6,374 nucleotides of DNA, taken from assembly GCA_964535025.1 (NCBI GenBank), contig CAZHRW010000196.1:1-6374 (forward strand). Direction: 5' to 3'. The notes beneath the pieces were generated by a model. That model did no database searches. It saw nothing but the letters and a program-made list of their open reading frames with translations, and was not told the origin of the DNA. Of the stretch, positions 1 through 3,904 are shown in pieces. How positions within the stretch are numbered: the first letter of the stretch is position 1; each line of letters opens with the position of its first letter. The stretch comes from JAAYZK01 sp964535025 (GTDB lineage: Bacteria > Planctomycetota > Phycisphaerae > SM23-33 > FEN-1343). The translations under genes were made by a program, and so were the position numbers.

Positions 1-3000
1 GTGCACGGACTCGTCGCCGTCGACGGCGCTGCGCGAGGTGCCGATATACTGGGCGGTCTCATAGGTATCGTTGCTGAAATCCTCCATGCCGGCCGGCCGA
101 AGCAGGCGGAAACTCTGGAAGGCCCTTCCCTCGCGGACCTCCGCCGGGGTGTCGGGCAACTTCAATTCGATCTCGTTCCAGTAGTTCCAGGGGCTCATGC
201 CCATCACGTCGCCCTGGTTCTCGAACTCGAACGAGCCGATGAGGGATCCTTGGGACCAGACCTGCCCGGTCTTGCCGCCGACCCGCAGATCAAAGCCCGT
301 GATGTAGATCGGTTCGACCATCGCCTCCGGGTCGTCGCCGAGGCTGATGGTGCCGATCGATCCCCAGGAGATCAGGTTGCGCAGGTCGCCGCGGACGTGG
401 AAGTTGTCCGGGATGGTCGGCAGGGCGGTTTCCTCGAGGATCCCGAACGACTCGCCGGTGATCAGCCAGCCGGTGTAGAACATCTCGATCGACCCCGACA
501 CGTCGACCTTCCCCATCACCGGTCCGCCGATCAGGACATTCTCCATGTTCTGGCGGACGGCCGAGTCGCTCCGGTAGCCGCGCAGAACCATCAGGGCGGC
601 CGAATCGTTGGTTCGTTGCTCGATCAGGTCGCCGGTGTCGGGGTCCTCGACCACGCTGGCTTCGCCGCCGTCGCGGTCCTGGCGGCGGATCCGCGAGAAG
701 GCGTTGTCGACGGCCAGGAAGCGGTCGTTGACAAAGTCGTAGGCCATCGCACCGACGGTCGGGCGAAACGAGCCGACGCTCGTACGGGTCCGCGTCGCGG
801 CTTCCAGGGCGGGCTCATCGCCCGTCGGGTTGGCTCGCCAGGCGAGAATCAGGTCGATGTTGATGTCCACCAGGCGTCCGCTGTAGCGGTCATGGGCGTA
901 CAGGACGCCCTTGTCGTCGAAGTCCATCGACTCGACGTGGACCGGTTCGACGACCGGCTCGCCCTCTTCCAGGACAGGCGTTCCGTCGGGATAGTGCTGG
1001 GCGCCCTCGATCGGCCCGAAGTTCTCCAGTTGAGCCCCCGTGGCCGGATCGTATTCGTAAAGGTTGCTCTCGCCGTCGACCAGGAAGAGCCCCTGCTGGT
1101 TGGCGATGGACCCTTCGCCGGTGCTGAAGGCCATGGCGGTCACCTCGGTGAGGCCGTTGAGCGTGACGAGGGGGGCGAAGCGGACGATGTTGGTGTCGTA
1201 GCTGCTCAGGTCGATCGTGCCGAGCTGGAGTTCGCCGCAGCCGGCGTCGGCCACCGCATAGAGGGTCTCGGTGCCGACCTGCAGGTCCAGGATGCCGTAA
1301 TCCAGGCCCCACACGGCGCGAATGGGCAGGTCGGTGTCGTCATGGATCAGCTTGGGCGGCAGGGCGACCAGGCCGTCGTCCGGGCTCATGTCCATCGCCC
1401 AGCCGGTGTCGGGATCGATCAGGGCGAGCTCGACGCCCACCATGTTTTCGGCCTTCCACACGCCGCTGCCATCGTCGTAATAGCTCTCGCCGAGCGCGTC
1501 ATAGCCGTCGAAGTCGGCTACGACGATCTGGCCGGACCGACTGACGGTCATTTCGCGGATGTCGTCGAGGTTCATGCCCATCAGCCGATTGGGCAGCGAG
1601 CCGGCGTCGGAGAGGTAATCGAGGAGCTGTTCGGGGACGACCAGGCCGGCGGCGAGGTCGGCGGCCTGGCCGGGCCAGTCGTCGTAGTTGCGGGGCCGCG
1701 CGCCGATCTCGGTGCGGAATTCGCTGGCGATGACGCGATCCCAGCCGGGGACATCCTCCAGCTCATACTCGCTCGTGGTTCCGCCGAGCAGGGCAAGGCC
1801 GGTGGCGCCGTCGGCGCTGACGGCGATGATCTCCCCCTCCTGGGCCTCGATGGCGTGCATATCGCCGAAGCCGCCGCCGAAGGGATCCATGACCCGATCG
1901 GCCAGCTCGGGACCGTCGTCGTCCCCCGTGGGGTAATCCACCTGGGCCATGGCGATCGAGGCGCCCGGCCCGGCATGGGTGACGTAGATGGCGAAGGCGT
2001 ACACCAGCCCGGCGGGCATGGTGTAGTCCGGCTGCATGCGGGCCGTCTCGCCCGAGCCGGTGCGGATATAGACCAGTTCATCCGTGGTGGCATCGGTGCC
2101 GAGCATGACCCCGAACCCGCCGGTCCACGGATTGACCATCACCGGGTTCCACGCCATGCCCTGCAGGTCGTCGCCGCGAACGTTTTCCGGGAGCGGGTCG
2201 CGGGAATAACGGTTGTCCGTCGGGTCGCCCTCGTTGAAGCCGTGCAGTGTCCCCTGCGCCGTAGCGGTCCCGGGAGCGATCCCGGCGTCGGGGTCGCCGA
2301 TCAGGTCGATGCGGACCAGTTGGGCGTTGGCGTTGTCGATCGCCCAGAGGTAGCGTTCGTCGGCTGTCGGGTCGTCGCCCATGAACTCGATGCCGGTCAC
2401 ACCCTCCAGCGCGTCATCCTCCGGGTCCTCGTCCGGCTCGACGGGTGTCAGGACGGGTGTGACGAAATCGGCGAACGCTATCCGCGGCCCCATTTGCACG
2501 CCCTGGAGCACCATCGGGGGATCGTTCTCCACCGCCAGGAAGCCGTACAGGACCGAGGTGGTCTCCGAGGTCTGGTCCCAGGCGATCGAGCTGATGGACT
2601 CCTGGTCCGAGGCGATCATCGACCCGAGGGACGCGGCGGGCAGCCGGCCCTGGGCTTCGAACGCGTCGCGATCCGCCTCGGCCGCCTCGACGTCGATGGC
2701 GAACAGCTCCTCCGTGGGATCGCCCTCGTCGGGTTCGTAGCGAACCACGAAATACAGCCAGCCGGCCTCGGCGCTGCCGTCCAGCGGGCGGAAGTCCGCG
2801 GCGGTGACGGTCTCGACATTGGACACTTCGATGTCATTGTCATCTTCATCCTGTTCAACGTCAAACGGCAGCAGGTCGCTCATGTTGGCCACGACAGTGG
2901 CCGCGCCCGTATCATTGTTGATCCGCACCAACTGTGTGATGGGCGCGCTGCCCTCATCGTCGTCGGATCCGCTGAGCACGTTGAAGCCGTAGGTCCGCCC

Positions 3001-3429
3001 GCCCAGGGTCGGATGGGCGCAATACTGGCTGGCGATGCCTTGAATATTGTTTTCCTCGGTGCCGGCGGCGACATCCGGCGTGGCGCCGGTCGGATCGGTG
3101 ATGGGCATGGCGCCGATGTTGGTCACCCCGTCCAGGGCCCCCAGGCCGCCCCCGACACTGCTGTAGCCGCCGAGGGGGTCCTGATAGACCCGCACCGGCA
3201 CGTCGCCGACATTGCCGAACAGGTCGATGCCGATCAATTCCGCCACGATGTCGCCGCCGAGCGCGACGCGAATGTCCGTCCCGCCAAACCCCTCGGCATA
3301 CTCGGCGAGGGGCTGGCCGAACTCCACGATCTGCCCCCCGTAGACCGTCGTTAACAGCAGGCGTTCTTCGAGGTTCTCGAAGCGAGGGGCGCGGGTGTCC
3401 TTGACACGGCCATCACTGGACAGAGACAT
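1..3429 (-). CDS. LEPR-XLL motif protein with beta-propeller-like region, partial (C-terminus outside window)
   Basis: I read 1143 uninterrupted codons from ATG at 3429 to the left edge; the protein continues beyond it. Residues 17-28 read FENLEERLLLTT, a variant of the N-terminal LEPR-XLL signature of large planctomycete extracellular proteins; no classical signal peptide is seen. Residues ~30-120 are Gly/Asp-rich. From ~128 to ~910 about nine segments share the pattern 'hydrophobic strand, LY/LW-x-x-D, short gap, L-x-x-ID', for example near 128, 281, 343, 421, 521, 624, 760, 833 and 890. This suggests a beta-propeller (inferred, not proven). Acidic linkers lie near 187-205 and 328-343. Residues ~960-1075 contain Gly/Ser beta-strand motifs (SGSIEM, VRGDLRNLISWGSIGTI). 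From 1118 the sequence NDTYETAQYIGT resembles the opening of a PPC domain. Only two cysteines are present. The start is chosen because AGGAG lies 6 nt upstream; an in-frame ATG at 3489 has no ribosome binding site. The role is probably an exported or surface protein, function unknown. Low-complexity antisense frames on the plus strand are not genes. Confidence 0.92.
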   Translation of the reverse strand, partial: MSLSSDGRVKDTRAPRFENLEERLLLTTVYGGQIVEFGQPLAEYAEGFGGTDIRVALGGDIVAELIGIDLFGNVGDVPVRVYQDPLGGYSSVGGGLGALDGVTNIGAMPITDPTGATPDVAAGTEENNIQGIASQYCAHPTLGGRTYGFNVLSGSDDDEGSAPITQLVRINNDTGAATVVANMSDLLPFDVEQDEDDNDIEVSNVETVTAADFRPLDGSAEAGWLYFVVRYEPDEGDPTEELFAIDVEAAEADRDAFEAQGRLPAASLGSMIASDQESISSIAWDQTSETTSVLYGFLAVENDPPMVLQGVQMGPRIAFADFVTPVLTPVEPDEDPEDDALEGVTGIEFMGDDPTADERYLWAIDNANAQLVRIDLIGDPDAGIAPGTATAQGTLHGFNEGDPTDNRYSRDPLPENVRGDDLQGMAWNPVMVNPWTGGFGVMLGTDATTDELVYIRTGSGETARMQPDYTMPAGLVYAFAIYVTHAGPGASIAMAQVDYPTGDDDGPELADRVMDPFGGGFGDMHAIEAQEGEIIAVSADGATGLALLGGTTSEYELEDVPGWDRVIASEFRTEIGARPRNYDDWPGQAADLAAGLVVPEQLLDYLSDAGSLPNRLMGMNLDDIREMTVSRSGQIVVADFDGYDALGESYYDDGSGVWKAENMVGVELALIDPDTGWAMDMSPDDGLVALPPKLIHDDTDLPIRAVWGLDYGILDLQVGTETLYAVADAGCGELQLGTIDLSSYDTNIVRFAPLVTLNGLTEVTAMAFSTGEGSIANQQGLFLVDGESNLYEYDPATGAQLENFGPIEGAQHYPDGTPVLEEGEPVVEPVHVESMDFDDKGVLYAHDRYSGRLVDINIDLILAWRANPTGDEPALEAATRTRTSVGSFRPTVGAMAYDFVNDRFLAVDNAFSRIRRQDRDGGEASVVEDPDTGDLIEQRTNDSAALMVLRGYRSDSAVRQNMENVLIGGPVMGKVDVSGSIEMFYTGWLITGESFGILEETALPTIPDNFHVRGDLRNLISWGSIGTISLGDDPEAMVEPIYITGFDLRVGGKTGQVWSQGSLIGSFEFENQGDVMGMSPWNYWNEIELKLPDTPAEVREGRAFQSFRLLRPAGMEDFSNDTYETAQYIGTSRSAVDGDESVH

Positions 3430-3435
3430 CTGCTT

Positions 3436-3440
3436 CTCCT
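3436..3440 (-). promoter_or_regulatory. Shine-Dalgarno site of the leftward gene
   Basis: On the minus strand AGGAG is followed by 6 nt and then ATG at 3429-3427. This good match decides the start over the in-frame ATG at 3489, which has no purine-rich sequence in front of it. Confidence 0.8.
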
Positions 3441-3519
3441 GTGGCTGGATAGCTAGGCTGGCGTGAGGTCCGCAACCGGCGACCTCCATACGGCAAGTCA
3501 AATCAACAAGGCACCCCGC

Positions 3520-3548
3520 AACGTAGCCGTTTGTCAGCACAAAGTCAA
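3520..3548 (-). promoter_or_regulatory. Weak sigma-70-like promoter candidate for the leftward gene
   Basis: On the minus strand TTGACT (plus coordinates 3543-3548, 5 of 6 to the -35 consensus) is followed after 17 nt by TACGTT (3520-3525, only 3 of 6 to the -10 consensus). The position, about 90-120 nt upstream of the start codon in a locally AT-richer stretch, is sensible, but the -10 is poor and planctomycete promoters are little characterised. Confidence 0.2.
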
Positions 3549-3782
3549 GGTTCAATACGTCCCGTCGCGGGGGTGCCGCTAACCCCTGCAGCGTCGCGTC
3601 GCGGCCCGCGTGCTCCCGTCCCCCAGGCCGTATGATCCGCCGCCGGCGGGCAACGGGGCGAAGGCGGCCAAGCCGTGCGGAGGCAAAGGGTTGCATTCAA
3701 ACCGCTGCGCCGGCATCGCTTGACGGCGCCAGCCGGCGCGGCAGGCTAGTCAACCCGCGGCCCCCGATCGCCGATGCGTAGG

Positions 3783-3807
3783 GATGTCCGGACGTTGCAT
3801 GGACATC
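3783..3807. promoter_or_regulatory. Inverted repeat upstream of the rightward promoter, possible operator
   Basis: GATGTCC at 3783-3789 and GGACATC at 3801-3807 form a perfect 7-bp inverted repeat separated by 11 nt, ending 7 nt before the proposed -35 hexamer. The half-site centres are 18 bp apart. The left arm overlaps a second, smaller palindrome GTCCGGAC (3786-3793). The position fits an activator or repressor site acting on the rightward gene; the function is inferred from symmetry and position alone. Confidence 0.3.
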
Positions 3808-3814
3808 GCCGCGC

Positions 3815-3843
3815 TTGGGCGCAGAGCGGCGATTCGTTATTAT
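3815..3843 (+). promoter_or_regulatory. Sigma-70-like promoter candidate for the rightward gene
   Basis: TTGGGC (3815-3820, 3 of 6 to the -35 consensus) and TATTAT (3838-3843, 5 of 6 to the -10 consensus) are separated by exactly 17 nt. The -10 lies in the only clearly AT-rich patch close to the rightward start codon. Transcription from about 3850 would give a leader of roughly 55 nt. Confidence 0.4.
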
Positions 3844-3854
3844 AGAGTACCCGC

Positions 3855-3870
3855 TCGGCGTTGTCGCCGA
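3855..3870 (+). promoter_or_regulatory. Small hairpin in the predicted 5' leader of the rightward gene
   Basis: TCGGCG (3855-3860), loop TTGT, and CGCCGA (3865-3870) form a perfect 6-bp stem with a 4-nt loop just after the predicted transcription start. It is 23 nt upstream of the ribosome binding site and does not cover it. It could protect the 5' end of the transcript, or be chance. Confidence 0.25.
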
Positions 3871-3893
3871 AGAAGTACCGCGAGGGATGAAGT

Positions 3894-3897
3894 GAGG
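3894..3897 (+). promoter_or_regulatory. Shine-Dalgarno site of the rightward gene
   Basis: GAGG, within GTGAGGA, lies 7 nt before the ATG at 3905. Together with the in-frame TGA at 3893-3895 it fixes the start. A two-codon frame ATG AAG TGA (3887-3895) ends on this site. Confidence 0.75.
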
Positions 3898-3904
3898 ACC
3901 ACCG

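Larger units (their letters stand above)
3430..3904. other. Divergent intergenic region between the two LEPR-XLL genes
   Basis: This 475-bp gap lies between two start codons pointing outward, so it must hold both upstream regions and no terminator is expected. I see no convincing gene in it. The AT-richest patches are at about 3495-3560 and 3831-3848, where promoter-like hexamers lie. The centre (about 3560-3740) is very GC-rich with short self-complementary stretches: GGGGT-N7-ACCCC at 3570-3586, a 10-bp palindrome CCGCCGGCGG at 3640-3649, and GCGCC-N4-GGCGC at 3726-3739. An 8-bp direct repeat CGTCGCGG is at 3563-3570 and 3597-3604. All of these are short enough to be chance in such GC-rich DNA. 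No tRNA or riboswitch pattern was recognised. Confidence 0.8.

Noticed and set aside
890..2093. Minus-strand frames at 890-1312 and 1581-2093
   Set aside because: They lie inside the leftward gene in another frame on the same strand, and have Arg/Pro-rich compositions and no motif.
1..3354. 1117-codon plus-strand open frame
   Set aside because: It is codon-aligned antisense to the minus-strand LEPR-XLL gene. It has no ribosome binding site visible in the window and no domain motif, and its translation is low-complexity; the minus strand gives a coherent protein with motif, start and Shine-Dalgarno.
3429..3489. Upstream in-frame ATG at 3489 as the start of the leftward gene
   Set aside because: It has no Shine-Dalgarno sequence in front, whereas the ATG at 3429 has AGGAG at ideal spacing and places the LEPR motif at the usual distance from the N-terminus.
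3640..3649. 10-bp GC palindrome CCGCCGGCGG in the spacer, considered as a terminator stem or operator
   Set aside because: It has no loop or T-tract, both genes point away from it, and such palindromes are frequent by chance in GC-rich DNA.
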